This document shows positions 6,407 to 16,072 of a stretch of DNA of 64,000 bases, one piece after another. Under the pieces are notes generated by a model, which saw nothing but the letters and a program-made list of their open reading frames with translations, was not told where the DNA came from and did not search any database. The translations under genes were made by a program, and so were the position numbers. The stretch comes from Candidatus Methanimicrococcus odontotermitis (lineage in GTDB: Archaea; Halobacteriota; Methanosarcinia; Methanosarcinales; Methanosarcinaceae). Position 1 is the first letter of the stretch. Every line of letters begins with the position of its first letter. Location: assembly GCA_031286065.1 (NCBI GenBank), contig JAITUZ010000059.1:1-64000 (forward strand). Direction: 5' to 3'.

Positions 6407-9325
6407 TTATTTTCTATTTTGGTCTTTACGTGCCTTTTTTTGGCTGTTCTTCAATTCGGGTGATTTGCGGTTGCTTGAGAATCTGCTTGCCGTCTGCGTT
6501 CTTGAAGGCTTTGGCGAGGGGTTTGAATCGGATTTTGATTTTCTCGCTTTTTCTTTTCTGTCCGAATCGCGGCCGAAGATGCCGCCGATTCCGCCATAAA
6601 CGCTTTTAGATTCGTTTTCTTTTCCTCTTCTTTTTCGCTTCGGATTCTCTTCGCCTTCCCGCTCCTTATAATACATCAAAGCCAAAGCCGCGCCGACAAT
6701 AATTATTAAGATACCGCCGCCGATAAGTATCCATTTCCACGGGATTTCAACTTCAGGTTTTTCCGTCACCGTCAATGAAAATGTTTGGTTTGTGACTTCA
6801 ATTGAAGAATTGCCGATCGTTTCCGGTTTAAAGCGGAATGTCAGATTCTTTGTTCCGTTCGGTTCTAATGTTAGTTTTTTTGTCTCTGTTTTATTTTCCG
6901 CTTGAATGACGACATCTTGCGTGCTCTTCTCTCTGCCGACATTTTCAACCGTCATTATGATTTTGACAGTTTTGCCGGCGGCCGATTCTTCGGGCATTGT
7001 GATGTTTGTCACGACAAAATACGGGCCGAATTCCAAAACTTTCATTTCTTCGGCTCCGGAAATATATCTGGGTTTGCTTGCCGTTAATTGGTAAAGGGCC
7101 GGCGTTGAATCCGCCGTCACATTGATCATGCCGTTGTCGTTTGTCGTTCCAAGGAGTCCGCCGTTTTTGTAAACGGCCGCGCCGGTCATATTTTTATTAT
7201 TTTCATCGGTCACGTACAGGCGGAATGAATCTTCTGAGAAAATGTACGCCGGAATTTTAATTTGGAGTTTGCCGTCGCCTTCTGAAACCGTCTTGGTGAC
7301 CGCCGCCTGCAAATATCCGCCCTTTTCGGCTTTGAATTCGTAAGATCCGGCGTTGCCGGCCGTATACGACAGGACTCCGGACGTGTTTGTCAAACCGACC
7401 GTATTGTTATTGACTCTGATGATTGCGCCTGTAATTTCTTTCCAGCTGCCGCTCTCATTAGACACGACTTTAATTATGATATTCTCATTCGGGTAAATCG
7501 TTTCGGGAACTTCGATCCTTAAGCCGGGCGTAACCGAATTGTTTCCGCCGGACTTGTTGAACGGGAAAAATCTGAGTTCCTCCGAATCCGCAACGTGAAG
7601 CGATAACTTATCCATCAGTGTAATGTTTGACCCGCGGGAGAGGTTCACCGCGTCTTTGTTGACAAACATCAACGCGTTGCTGCCCGTGTATTCCACGCGC
7701 ATGCCGCCGAATGTTGTGCCTGAACCGACATCTGTCGCATTTGTTGAAATCTGGAAAACGCCGCCGATTTTTATGAATTCATTCGTTCCTGAAAACACGC
7801 TTGTTATACGGACAGCGATTATCGGAATGATTGTGTCGCCGACACTTGCTTCATAAACGAAATTCTCTCCCTGCCCGACTCTCGCTTCTTTAACGGTGCT
7901 GCCATCCTTTTTCAAGGCCAAATTCACTTTTGAACCGTTCTCCGTCAGATTGACGACCTGAAGCGTATATCCTTCTTCCAGCGTGATGTTTGAATTTCTG
8001 TTGTATTGTTTATCTGTTTCGTTGTTGATTAAGACTTTTGAAACTTTTCCATCTTTTAAAATGCTGTCATTGCTGTCGGTAAAGTTGGTCGTGTTGTTTT
8101 TGTCGGATGAGCTGTAGCGCAGATATCCCGCAAAATAATTCTCGCCGCCGAGATTGATTGCTTGGTAGCTTCCCCAGCCCGAATAATTGAAAGATTCATT
8201 GTACGCGTTTGTCGAATATACGATCTGCTTTGCGGAAACAGAACGCTGAAGTGCGCCGCTGACATCAAAAGACAAGTTTTCCGTCTCTGTGCTGTTGACG
8301 GCATCATAAGTGAACCCCGGGAAATTCATGCCGTTCCAGGTTTTGTTTGTATTGGAACTGTCATACACCATTCCTCTGTCAGGATATGTTTTTTCCATAT
8401 TCGTTTCCGGGTCGGAAACAAGCTCGAATTTTAATTTTGACGCGTCTTTGACATCGATTTTAATATGCCCCGTCAATGTGACGGTACTGTCGGCATTTAA
8501 TCGAATGCGGTCGGGGTTTTTCATTGTGATGCGCGTGTCATTGACCGTTTTAATTTCCATCGCGCCGATTTTTCTGCCTTCGTTTACGTCCGCCGCGCTT
8601 TCAGAAATTTGGAAAATGCCGTCAATGACGGCTTTTGACCCGTCGAGGCCTTTGACGTGAACGGCGATTACCGGAACTGTTCCGATATTGTCCAAAGATC
8701 TCTCGTAAACGAATGTCGTGTTGTTTGAAACGATTTCATTTTTGACGCTGTCGCCATTCTTTTCAAGGATCAGCCGGAATTGTCTGCCGCTTTCATTGAT
8801 GTCGCTGATTGTCAATTTGTAGCCGTTTTCAAGAGTGTAATTGTCTCCGAAACTCAGACTTTTTTCATTTTTGCTGTCCAGCAGAACCGGATAGATTTTT
8901 TCATCGGATAATGTGCTGATATTGCTGTTCACAAATTGAGTTGTTGACATGTTGCCGGAATTTGAGCGTGTATAGCCCGCAAAATACGGTTCTCCCTGCC
9001 AGCCGATGACGCGGCAACTGCCCCAGTCGCCGTAAGCGAATCGGATGTTTTTGTATTCCGTCATGTATTCGGCATCTTCTGCGTTGATCTGCCTGTCTCC
9101 CGCGGCAATTTTCAGCGTGATATTTTCGGTGTAAACGCCTTTGTCTAAATCATACCACAGACCGGAATAGGTAGCGGGTGTCCACGTGTATGTTGAGGGC
9201 ATATTTTGTTCCTGATCCCATAAACCGCTGCCTTTAATGGCGGCGGCAGAGGCGGGAACAGCAAAGCAAGCGATAATCAGACCTAACAGCACAAAAAAGC
9301 TCAAGCATTTCATTTTTTTAATCAT
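6407..9325 (-). CDS. Surface protein with two S-layer-related duplication domains
   Basis: A large exported, membrane-anchored surface protein (about 972 residues), recognised by the Methanosarcina-type S-layer duplication domain (Y-S-G-x-W-Y-D-L-D with conserved G-Y-T-L/L-E-x-G-Y). Two copies are visible, about 45-275 and 330-590. The first has T-Y-S-G-L-W-Y-D-L-D; the second has a diverged opening (M-N-F-P-G-F-T-Y-D). Ig-like/CARDB-type beta domains fill about 610-870. A transmembrane helix W-K-W-I-L-I-G-G-G-I-L near 880-905 leads into a basic, Ser/Lys-rich tail of about 75 residues. I chose ATG at 9325 over GTG at 9334 because GAGTG lies 7 bases before it. Many N-x-S/T sites fit glycosylation by AglB. 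It could be the main S-layer protein or a minor relative; the long basic tail is unusual. Confidence 0.85.
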   Translation of the reverse strand: MIKKMKCLSFFVLLGLIIACFAVPASAAAIKGSGLWDQEQNMPSTYTWTPATYSGLWYDLDKGVYTENITLKIAAGDRQINAEDAEYMTEYKNIRFAYGDWGSCRVIGWQGEPYFAGYTRSNSGNMSTTQFVNSNISTLSDEKIYPVLLDSKNEKSLSFGDNYTLENGYKLTISDINESGRQFRLILEKNGDSVKNEIVSNNTTFVYERSLDNIGTVPVIAVHVKGLDGSKAVIDGIFQISESAADVNEGRKIGAMEIKTVNDTRITMKNPDRIRLNADSTVTLTGHIKIDVKDASKLKFELVSDPETNMEKTYPDRGMVYDSSNTNKTWNGMNFPGFTYDAVNSTETENLSFDVSGALQRSVSAKQIVYSTNAYNESFNYSGWGSYQAINLGGENYFAGYLRYSSSDKNNTTNFTDSNDSILKDGKVSKVLINNETDKQYNRNSNITLEEGYTLQVVNLTENGSKVNLALKKDGSTVKEARVGQGENFVYEASVGDTIIPIIAVRITSVFSGTNEFIKIGGVFQISTNATDVGSGTTFGGMRVEYTGSNALMFVNKDAVNLSRGSNITLMDKLSLHVADSEELRFFPFNKSGGNNSVTPGLRIEVPETIYPNENIIIKVVSNESGSWKEITGAIIRVNNNTVGLTNTSGVLSYTAGNAGSYEFKAEKGGYLQAAVTKTVSEGDGKLQIKIPAYIFSEDSFRLYVTDENNKNMTGAAVYKNGGLLGTTNDNGMINVTADSTPALYQLTASKPRYISGAEEMKVLEFGPYFVVTNITMPEESAAGKTVKIIMTVENVGREKSTQDVVIQAENKTETKKLTLEPNGTKNLTFRFKPETIGNSSIEVTNQTFSLTVTEKPEVEIPWKWILIGGGILIIIVGAALALMYYKEREGEENPKRKRRGKENESKSVYGGIGGIFGRDSDRKEKARKSKSDSNPSPKPSRTQTASRFSSNRKSPELKNSQKKARKDQNRK

Positions 9326-9558
9326 ATAGGGCACTCGTATGTATTTGTAATCAGATGTGTGAAATCTCTCTTTTTTAATTCTCTCTTCTCAATCAGCAAA
9401 ACATTTTTTTTGACATTTTATTTTTATTCTGATATCTTTTATATGCCGATTCAATCATTTGTTTTTAATATGCGTTAATGGTTTATTTATATTATTGCTT
9501 CTATCCCTTTTGAAAAAATTAAAAAACGGTTTAATTCTGCCCTGTTTTTGTCTCCGCT

Positions 9559-10449
9559 ATGTTCGTCAAATTTCTGAAAAGAATGATTCGGGACGGATCC
9601 GGCGTTTCCTCGATTTTCGGCGCCTCGCTGCTTTTGGCGATTTTGGTCGTTTTCCTTTCTGCCTTTTTAATCACGGCGGTTCCGGCAAAAATCATGGCTG
9701 AAGAATCCGAATACAATAATCGTTTGGTCTCTGATCTGCTCCGATTCTCTGAACAAAAACATTTCGGCGGCAGCTTTTTTTTGAAAACAGATTACACTTC
9801 GGTTACGGCGGATGAAATATCTGATCAGATCATTTTTACGGCGGATTTGACGCTGCTGCCCGAAACAAAAACATTTTTAAAAACGGAGGGTGATTTTTCT
9901 TCTTTTGACAGCGACCTTCTCTCACAAGAAACGTTTTGTTTGAGCTCCGGCGCACTCTTATTTTCTAATTCTTATTCTCAAATCCCGGATTCGGTTTATT
10001 CTCTCGGCGCGTCTTCAATTTTACAGATTCAAGACGACGGCTTTTCTTTTTTAAAAACGCCCGATATTTTCTTCCGCCGCGGAAAAAACGGTCAAATTCT
10101 TTTAATCATGTCCGGCGATTTTGTCAAATTAAAATCGTCTCCCGTTTTCGGAGATCGAATCTGTATCCGTTCTTTTACGATACAGTCGGCCGAGGTCTAT
10201 GATTCCGTTTCTGCGGTTGCTTTTCAGTATATTCCTTCTCATCATTCAAAAATAAGTTTTGAAACGATGCGGCCGAAAGCGGAAGCTTTTAAAAAATGGG
10301 CCGCTCAATTTGAAAATGAACTGGCGCGGGATTTTCCCGAGCTGAAAATCGAAAACGACGCGGAAAATTTAATTTTGATCATTTCATCTGAAACGCCGTT
10401 TGATATAGACCTGACCGTTCGGGAAATCGAATTCGATTTTTCTTCTTGA
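9559..10449 (+). CDS. Pilin-like membrane-anchored protein, unknown function
   Basis: A 296-residue protein with one N-terminal hydrophobic helix preceded by a short basic segment and the motif D-G-S-G-V-S-S-I-F-G-A-S-L-L-L-A. This is a degenerate form of the archaeal type IV pilin/archaellin N-terminus (R-A-V-S-P-V-I-G-V-I-L-M-V-A). The remainder is beta-rich and extracellular by prediction, with no cysteine motif except two isolated residues. ATG at 9559 has no clear ribosome-binding site; ATG at 9583 (M-I-R-D-G-S) is an equally weak alternative. It lies divergent from the S-layer gene with about 230 AT-rich bases between. It may be a pseudopilin or a secreted pilin-domain protein. Confidence 0.7.
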   Translation: MFVKFLKRMIRDGSGVSSIFGASLLLAILVVFLSAFLITAVPAKIMAEESEYNNRLVSDLLRFSEQKHFGGSFFLKTDYTSVTADEISDQIIFTADLTLLPETKTFLKTEGDFSSFDSDLLSQETFCLSSGALLFSNSYSQIPDSVYSLGASSILQIQDDGFSFLKTPDIFFRRGKNGQILLIMSGDFVKLKSSPVFGDRICIRSFTIQSAEVYDSVSAVAFQYIPSHHSKISFETMRPKAEAFKKWAAQFENELARDFPELKIENDAENLILIISSETPFDIDLTVREIEFDFSS

Positions 10450-10509
10450 TTTTAATTTTTTCAAAAAAAGGAATGTCATCGCGGTCCAAAAAATCAGATT
10501 GAAAAAAAG

Positions 10510-10584
10510 CGGGCCCGGGAGGATTCGAACCCCCGGCATTCGGGTTAGAAGCCCGACGCTATATCCTGGCTAAGCCACGAGCCC
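10510..10584 (-). tRNA. tRNA-Arg (TCT)
   Basis: A full cloverleaf reads on the minus strand. Acceptor GGGCTCG (10584-10578) pairs with CGGGCCC (10517-10511) with one G-T pair, and the discriminator is G. The anticodon loop is CTTCTAA with TCT at 10549-10547, closed by a TCGGG/CCCGA stem. The T arm has the invariant TTCGAAT loop. No intron and no encoded CCA are seen. Confidence 0.95.
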
Positions 10585-10616
10585 TGAAAGGGTAAGGTTG
10601 CAATGAAAGCTTTTTT

Positions 10617-10630
10617 CTCATATATACCTT
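10617..10630 (-). promoter_or_regulatory. TATA box of tRNA-Arg
   Basis: Read on the minus strand this is AAAGGTATATATGAG, about 38 bases upstream of the mature tRNA 5' end. That is the right distance for a TATA box at -26 with a short 5' leader. Confidence 0.55.
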
Positions 10631-10980
10631 TTGTTTCGACACGTCTTTTCGGCTGATGCGGTATCTGTTCCGCCTGTTTTTCAATTTGTTCCTCCTGTTT
10701 CTCACATCGGATCTGTTAAAAACAAGATTCTTTTCTCTTTATTATGCAGAATCGTTTCACCATAAGTTTAAGCTTCAAATTTTAAACTTCAAAATCCGTT
10801 TTTAAATGTCACCCTGAAAAGACTTCAGGAAAAAGGTTTAAATGGATTGGGAAATTGACACCTAATATTTATGAGGTTTCTGCTTTGAACCGGCAGGCGA
10901 AAATTCCTAAAGCGATGCCGGCAGCACGCAATATCTTTACATTTTAACATTATGTTTGTATTATATCGGGTGATTCATAA
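10631..10980 (+). other. ilvE upstream region with possible leader hairpins
   Basis: 350 bases without a gene. A candidate TATA (GGTTTAAATGG near 10835-10845) would start transcription about 120 bases before ilvE, giving a longer leader than most genes here. The leader contains CCGGCA (10893-10898) opposite TGCCGG (10917-10922), a 6-bp stem with an 18-base loop. A smaller CCTGAA/TTCAGG stem lies at 10813-10829. GGGTGAT before 10981 is the ribosome-binding site. No known riboswitch class is recognised. Confidence 0.35.
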
Positions 10981-11907
10981 ATGAGCGAGAATTTAATGTA
11001 TGTCAACGGCAAGTTCGTTCCTGAAAACCAGCCTGTCATTTCCGTCTTTGATCACGGTTTCCTTTACGGCGACGGCGTTTTTGAAGGAATCCGCGCTTAC
11101 GGCGGCCGCGTCTTTAAATTAAGAGAACATGTTGACCGTTTGTTTGACTCGGCGAAAGCGATCGATTTGGATATCGGAATGTCTAAAGAGCAAATGGAAG
11201 AAGCGATTCTTGAGACGCTTCGGAAGAACAATTTAAAAGACGCTTATATCCGCCCTATCGTTTCCCGCGGCAACGGCGACTTAGGCCTTGACCCGCTGAA
11301 ATGCAGCAAGCCGAATGTTTTCATCGTTGTTAAGACCATGTCTTCTCTGTACGATTCGACGGAACTCAAAGCAATCACCGTTGGCGTCCGCCGCAACGCT
11401 CCGGATGCGCTGTCTCCGAACATCAAATCTTTGAATTATTTGAACAACATCCTGGCGAAAATCGAAGCTAACGCCAAAGGCGGACAAGAAGCGATTTTCC
11501 TTGACCAAAACGGCTTCGTCGCGGAAGGCTCAGGCGATAATATTTTCATCATCAAAAACGGCGCCGTTTACACCCCGCCGACAATCAACAACTTAAAAGG
11601 AATCACGCGGGCGACAGCAATCGAACTGCTTGAAAAGAACAAAATTCCGATCCGTGTTGAAAACCTCAGTCTTTTTGACGTTTACACCGCCGATGAGATT
11701 TTTGTTACCGGGACCGCGGCTGAAGCGGCCGCCGTTGTTTGGGTTGACGGCAGAACCATCGGCACAGGAAAAACAGGTCCGGTTACCGCTCTCATGCTCA
11801 AAGAATTTGAGAAAATCACGAGCACGACCGGAACGGAAATTTACGCGGCAAAGAAACCGGCTGTAAAGAAACCGGCCGCAAAAAAGCCGGCTGCAAAAAA
11901 GCAATAA
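10981..11907 (+). CDS. ilvE: Branched-chain amino acid aminotransferase
   Basis: A 308-residue fold-type IV PLP enzyme that transaminates valine, leucine and isoleucine with 2-oxoglutarate. Landmarks: [14 protein letters not shown] near 22; R-P-I-V-S-R-G near 100; the [11 protein letters not shown] region with the PLP lysine near 150-161; and E-G-S-G-D-N-I-F near 180. The body ends near residue 286. It is followed by a 22-residue tail of Lys, Pro and Ala in K-K-P-A repeats that the family does not normally have. GGGTGAT 8 bases before the ATG supports the start. A promoter lies immediately downstream for the next gene, so it is probably monocistronic. Confidence 0.93.
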   Translation: MSENLMYVNGKFVPENQPVISVFDHGFLYGDGVFEGIRAYGGRVFKLREHVDRLFDSAKAIDLDIGMSKEQMEEAILETLRKNNLKDAYIRPIVSRGNGDLGLDPLKCSKPNVFIVVKTMSSLYDSTELKAITVGVRRNAPDALSPNIKSLNYLNNILAKIEANAKGGQEAIFLDQNGFVAEGSGDNIFIIKNGAVYTPPTINNLKGITRATAIELLEKNKIPIRVENLSLFDVYTADEIFVTGTAAEAAAVVWVDGRTIGTGKTGPVTALMLKEFEKITSTTGTEIYAAKKPAVKKPAAKKPAAKKQ

Positions 11908-11987
11908 ATTGAATTTAAAACGCCGGTTCGCCGGCACTTTCTTTTCTTTCTTTTTTTATTTATTTTTCGGCGGCGCTTGCGTTTCAT

Positions 11988-12000
11988 TAATTATATATAC
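11988..12000 (+). promoter_or_regulatory. TATA box of the DRG GTPase gene
   Basis: TAATTATATATAC, about 70 bases before the ATG at 12067, gives an expected transcript start near 12022. It is the strongest TATA-like stretch between ilvE and the GTPase gene. Confidence 0.5.
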
Positions 12001-12066
12001 TGAAAAACAGGTTATTGTTCACCGCGACCCGCGTTTATTATTAACTCAATTTTATTTCGGTACACC

Positions 12067-13164
12067 ATGGCAACATTACAGGAACAGATTCGGGAAGTCG
12101 AAGAAGAAATTAAAAAAACGACTTACAACAAGGCCACTTCTTTTCATATCGGCCGGCTGAAAGCGAAGCTTGCGAAACTTCATGATGAAGTTGAGAAAAA
12201 AAGCTCTTCCGCCGGACCCGGCGAAGGGTACAGCGTTAAAAAATCGGGAGATGCGACCGTGACGCTTGTCGGTTTTCCGTCTGTCGGCAAATCTACGCTT
12301 CTGAATAAATTGACGGACGCGAATTCTGAAGTCGGCGCTTACGCGTTTACAACGCTTACCGTCGTTCCCGGCGTCATGGAATATAAAGGTGCCATTATTC
12401 AAATTTTAGACGTTCCGGGTCTTGTCAAGGGTGCCGCTTCCGGCCGCGGCCGCGGCAAAGAAGTCATTGCCGTTATCCGCAGTTCCGACTTGGTTATTTT
12501 CCTGCTTGACGTTTTCCAGCCGACGCACTATCAGGTTTTGATGGAAGAATTGTATGAAGCGGGGATCCGTGTTGATCAGGTGCCGCCGGACGTTGTCATT
12601 AAAAAAGTTGACCGCGGCGGTATCCGCGTCAACTCCACCGTTGATTTGGAATATTTAGATGAAGACACCATCAAATCCATTATGGATGAATATAAAATCC
12701 ACAACGCGACCGTCCTTTTCAGAGAAAACATTACGGTTGACCAGTTTATTGATGTTGTCGCGGGCAACCGCAGTTATGTTTCATCCATGATCGTTGTCAA
12801 CAAAGTCGATTTGGCGAATCGGCAGACATTGGACGATAATCAAAAAAGATATCCTGAAGCCGTCTTGATCTCGGCGCACAACAGCCAAAACTTGGATATG
12901 CTCCGTGAAGTTCTTTATGACCGCCTCGGCTTTATCCGCGTTTATATGAAACCTCAAGGCGAAGTGGCTGACTTGGAAGAGCCGATGATCGTCTTGCGCG
13001 GCACCGATATCGGTCAAATCTGCGACCGGCTTCACAAAGATTTCAGAAAAAAATTCCGATTCGCTTATGTTTGGGGCGCTTCCGCGAAACATCCGGGGCA
13101 GCGTGTCGGGCTGGAACATAAATTGACGGACAAAGACATTGTTTCGATTGTCATTCAGAAATAA
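12067..13164 (+). CDS. DRG-family GTPase with TGS domain
   Basis: A 365-residue homologue of eukaryotic DRG (developmentally regulated GTP-binding protein), an Obg-superfamily GTPase that acts on ribosomes. An N-terminal helical segment (1-60) precedes the G domain: G1 G-F-P-S-V-G-K-S-T near 67, G3 D-V-P-G-L near 113, the DRG-typical G-A-A-S-G-R-G-R-G-K-E-V, and G4 N-K-V-D near 246. The last 75 residues are a TGS domain ending V-W-G-A-S-A-K-H-P-G-Q-R-V-G-L-E-H. This is the standard archaeal length and order. No strong ribosome-binding site precedes the ATG. Confidence 0.95.
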   Translation: MATLQEQIREVEEEIKKTTYNKATSFHIGRLKAKLAKLHDEVEKKSSSAGPGEGYSVKKSGDATVTLVGFPSVGKSTLLNKLTDANSEVGAYAFTTLTVVPGVMEYKGAIIQILDVPGLVKGAASGRGRGKEVIAVIRSSDLVIFLLDVFQPTHYQVLMEELYEAGIRVDQVPPDVVIKKVDRGGIRVNSTVDLEYLDEDTIKSIMDEYKIHNATVLFRENITVDQFIDVVAGNRSYVSSMIVVNKVDLANRQTLDDNQKRYPEAVLISAHNSQNLDMLREVLYDRLGFIRVYMKPQGEVADLEEPMIVLRGTDIGQICDRLHKDFRKKFRFAYVWGASAKHPGQRVGLEHKLTDKDIVSIVIQK

Positions 13165-13259
13165 ACCGTTCCATCATAATATTTTTAATTTATTCCGCCC
13201 TTAACTTTTTATTCACCGTTTTTTAATTCATTCTTTTTATGACTTTTAGAGGAACTAAA

Positions 13260-13688
13260 ATGACATTCAGCGCTTACATCAATTTTGGCGGCAATTGCCG
13301 CGAAGCGGTTACGTTTTACGCTCAAGTTTTCGGCAAGGACGCGCCGCATTTTTCAGTCTACGGCGACATGCCGCCTGACCCGTCTTCTCCGATTTCGGAG
13401 GACTCGGCGGATTTGGTGGTGTATTCCTCTATGGAAATCGGCGGCACGAATGTTATGTTCGGCGATGTGCCGTCGGGATTTGAACTTACTGCCGGGAACA
13501 ATATTTCTTTGGTTTTCGGAAGCAAAAGCAAAGAGGAAATTCAAACCGTTTATGACCGCTTAAGCGACGGCGGAACAGTCACTTGTTCCCTTCAGGAAAC
13601 ATTTTACGCCGCTCTTTACGGAATGATTGTCGACAAGTACGGAATCATATGGCAGCTCATTTGGGAAGACGGCATTCAATGGAAATAA
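13260..13688 (+). CDS. VOC-superfamily (PhnB/glyoxalase-like) protein
   Basis: A 142-residue protein of the PhnB-like branch of the vicinal-oxygen-chelate superfamily. It shows the typical F[11 protein letters not shown] opening, the G-G-T-N-V-M-F-G-D centre and the ending Y-G-I-I-W-Q-L. GAGG lies 7 bases before ATG 13260, so I prefer it to ATG 13239. Relatives are often called 3-demethylubiquinone methyltransferase-like or PhnB, but the substrate is unknown. It lies 31 bases before hisS and may be cotranscribed with it. Confidence 0.87.
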   Translation: MTFSAYINFGGNCREAVTFYAQVFGKDAPHFSVYGDMPPDPSSPISEDSADLVVYSSMEIGGTNVMFGDVPSGFELTAGNNISLVFGSKSKEEIQTVYDRLSDGGTVTCSLQETFYAALYGMIVDKYGIIWQLIWEDGIQWK

Positions 13689-13719
13689 TTTCATATTTCT
13701 GTTATTCGAGAGTTTTATT

Positions 13720-14967
13720 ATGACAATTTCAAAACCGAGAGGAACACGTGATTTTCTGCCGGAAGAAACGGCCCGCAGAAGAAACGTTGAATTCAAGCTG
13801 CGCGAAGTCATTCAAAAATGGGGTTACGGAGAAGTGATCACGCCGATATTTGAGGAACTCGAACTCTTTACCCTCAAATCCGGTCAGGGCGTCATCGGCG
13901 AGCTTTACAATTTTACCGATAAAGGCGGCCGCGAAATGACGCTTCGGCCCGAGCTGACCGCTCCTGTCATGCGCGCTTACGTTAACGAAATGCAATCCTT
14001 TCCAAGGCCGATAAAACTTTTTTATTTTGAAAATTGTTTCCGCTACGAGCGTCCCCAAAAAGGCCGCTACAGGGAATTCTGGCAGTTCGGCGCCGAATTG
14101 ATCGGCAGCAGCAAGCCGGAAGCGGATGCTGAAACGATTGCGCTTGCGATGAAGATGATTTCCGCTGTCGGAATTGCCGGCGACCTGAACATCGGAAATC
14201 TGTCCGTTCTCAGATATCTGCTTGCTCAAATCACAACCGAGTCAGCGGTTTCAGATCAAATCATGCGTTATATTGACAAAAAAGAGTATGAGAATTTGGA
14301 CATTTATCTCGGTGAACTTTTTGTTTCCGCCGATTTGATTGATAAAATTCATCAGATCATTTCTCTCTCCGGCAAAGACGGTTTTGAAGCGGTGAAACGC
14401 GCCCGCAGCGTTGTCGGGGACTTGCCCGAATTGGACACTTTTGAAAAAACGCTTACGTTCCTCTCCGCTTACGGCGTTACCGATTACACCGTTGATTTCG
14501 GCGTTGCCCGCGGTTTGGATTATTACACCGGAATCGTTTTTGAAGTTTATGCCGACGGACTCGGCGCCCAAAAACAAATCTGCGGCGGGGGGTCTTATAA
14601 ATTGATTTCTCTGTTTGGCGGCGGCGATGTCGTCTCAACGGGATTCGGGATCGGTTTTGACAGAATTATGGAAATCTGCGATCTTCCTGCTGAAAAACCG
14701 GAATCTGTCGTTTTGATCACAAAACCCCAAACCCAAATAAACGGCATTGAAATCGCGGAGAGGCTTCGTCCTTTCATCGCGGTTTTAACGGACGTGATGG
14801 GGCGCAATTTCAAAGCGCAGATGGAATACGCCAACACGGTTCAAGCCGATTACGTTTTGATTGTCGGTGAAAAAGAATTGGAATCGGGACTTTTGTCGCT
14901 GAAGGATATGAAAAGCGGCGAACAAGTTTCGCTGAGTTTGGAAGACTTGATTCTCAAGTTTTCCTGA
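13720..14967 (+). CDS. hisS: Histidyl-tRNA synthetase
   Basis: A 415-residue class II synthetase that charges tRNA-His. The start at 13720 ([12 protein letters not shown]) is fixed by the conserved N-terminus; the reading frame opens earlier without homology. Seen: motif 1 around 45-60; motif 2 [14 protein letters not shown] near 110-125; the histidine-specific R-G-L-D-Y-Y-T-G near 262; motif 3 G-F-G-I-G-F-D-R near 312; and a C-terminal anticodon-binding domain. This is the archaeal length. Confidence 0.95.
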   Translation: MTISKPRGTRDFLPEETARRRNVEFKLREVIQKWGYGEVITPIFEELELFTLKSGQGVIGELYNFTDKGGREMTLRPELTAPVMRAYVNEMQSFPRPIKLFYFENCFRYERPQKGRYREFWQFGAELIGSSKPEADAETIALAMKMISAVGIAGDLNIGNLSVLRYLLAQITTESAVSDQIMRYIDKKEYENLDIYLGELFVSADLIDKIHQIISLSGKDGFEAVKRARSVVGDLPELDTFEKTLTFLSAYGVTDYTVDFGVARGLDYYTGIVFEVYADGLGAQKQICGGGSYKLISLFGGGDVVSTGFGIGFDRIMEICDLPAEKPESVVLITKPQTQINGIEIAERLRPFIAVLTDVMGRNFKAQMEYANTVQADYVLIVGEKELESGLLSLKDMKSGEQVSLSLEDLILKFS

Positions 14968-15089
14968 TTTTTTAAAAACGGCGGCAGGTGTTCGCATCTC
15001 TCTGCAAATCAGCGGATTTCAAACGCTGTTTCCTGCGTTTTGAAAAATGAAAAGACGGCGTCTTTCCGATTTAAATAAATAAAAAAGAG

Positions 15090-15130
15090 CGGCGGCCGAA
15101 AAAAGCTGCCGGACAATAATTTTAATTTTT
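15090..15130. terminator. Bidirectional terminator between hisS and rps15
   Basis: CGGCGGC (15090-15096) pairs with GCTGCCG (15105-15111) with one G-T wobble. On the plus strand T-rich sequence follows (15117-15132). On the minus strand a T run (complement of 15071-15088) follows. It therefore suits both convergent genes. Confidence 0.55.
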
Positions 15131-15158
15131 TTACAAAACAAAAAATAATGAACAGAAA

Positions 15159-15617
15159 TTATCTGCTCAGCATCATTTCCGCGGTTTCGGGCTTGTAAGT
15201 CCAGTCCATCGGCAGAACTTTTGAGTTGTGGTAGTATTTCACGAGTCTTCTGATCTTGGATTCAGTCAGCTGAAGAGATCTTTTGTTATGAAGGTCATGT
15301 TTGTTGGCCGCCAAGTGCTTTCTGAGTCTGAGCGCTTTGACGATCAGGTTGGTCAAGTCTTCCGGAATGTGGGGCGCGACTTCGTTGTCTTTTAAGATCT
15401 GCGTGATCTTTTTGCCGGTAAGCAATTTGACATCGCCGACACCGTGCTGGTCTCTTAAAATCATGCCGATCTGACTTGTCGGAACGCCCTGTTTCCACAT
15501 ATCAAGAACGAGTGTCGTCGCGTCTTCGGCGGTAACATTTGACCATTCGGGAACTTCGGTTCTGAGCGGCTTTTTTGAGCCGGACTTGCCTTTTCTTTTC
15601 GTGTGCATTTTTGCCAT
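15159..15617 (-). CDS. rps15: Ribosomal protein uS15
   Basis: 152 residues, the long archaeal/eukaryotic form of S15 that binds 16S rRNA helices 20-22. The N-terminal [14 protein letters not shown] is the typical archaeal extension. The core contains [15 protein letters not shown] and the signature [16 protein letters not shown] near 110-130. It ends W-x-Y-K-P-E-T-A-E. GAGGTTGAT precedes the ATG. Confidence 0.97.
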   Translation of the reverse strand: MAKMHTKRKGKSGSKKPLRTEVPEWSNVTAEDATTLVLDMWKQGVPTSQIGMILRDQHGVGDVKLLTGKKITQILKDNEVAPHIPEDLTNLIVKALRLRKHLAANKHDLHNKRSLQLTESKIRRLVKYYHNSKVLPMDWTYKPETAEMMLSR

Positions 15618-16072
15618 AATATCAACCTCAAAATAACCGCTACTTCAAAATACCGTTTCCGGAGCTTCTAATTTTCGGCTCCCGATATCTCTTCGCGTGT
15701 TATTGTGTCGAAAATAACTCAAGAATCGGATTTTAAAATAAAATCAACATGTTCGTTGAATCAAAATTCGCACCACTCAAAACAGCGATATGGTATATAT
15801 ATTTTAGGCAGTGCCAAGTTTTTCTTTTTTAAACTTTTTTTCAATTTTTCTTTCGGCGGCGTATGGCCTTTCTGTTATTCCCCGCCGTGAAAAACGCGCC
15901 TGTAAATCCATTTTTGCGCTCGGCTCGAGGCTTTTTGTATTTTGTTTGGGAACAAATATCGTATCAGCAAAATTTATAATTGTTCAGATATATGTTGCAG
16001 AATGATGCCTGAATCGGTCAAATCTTGCGCCTCAGTCCATTCATTTTTAATTATTTTACGGGATTTTATTTT
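15618..16072. other. Intergenic region between rps15 and the MATE gene
   Basis: 455 bases without a gene, between divergent genes. GGTATATATATTTTAGG at 15792-15808 is a strong TATA-like element, usable on either strand. It is far from both start codons (175 and 270 bases), so one of the transcripts may have a long leader or a small RNA may start here. GGGAT at 16060-16064 serves the MATE start. I see no conserved RNA structure. Confidence 0.35.
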
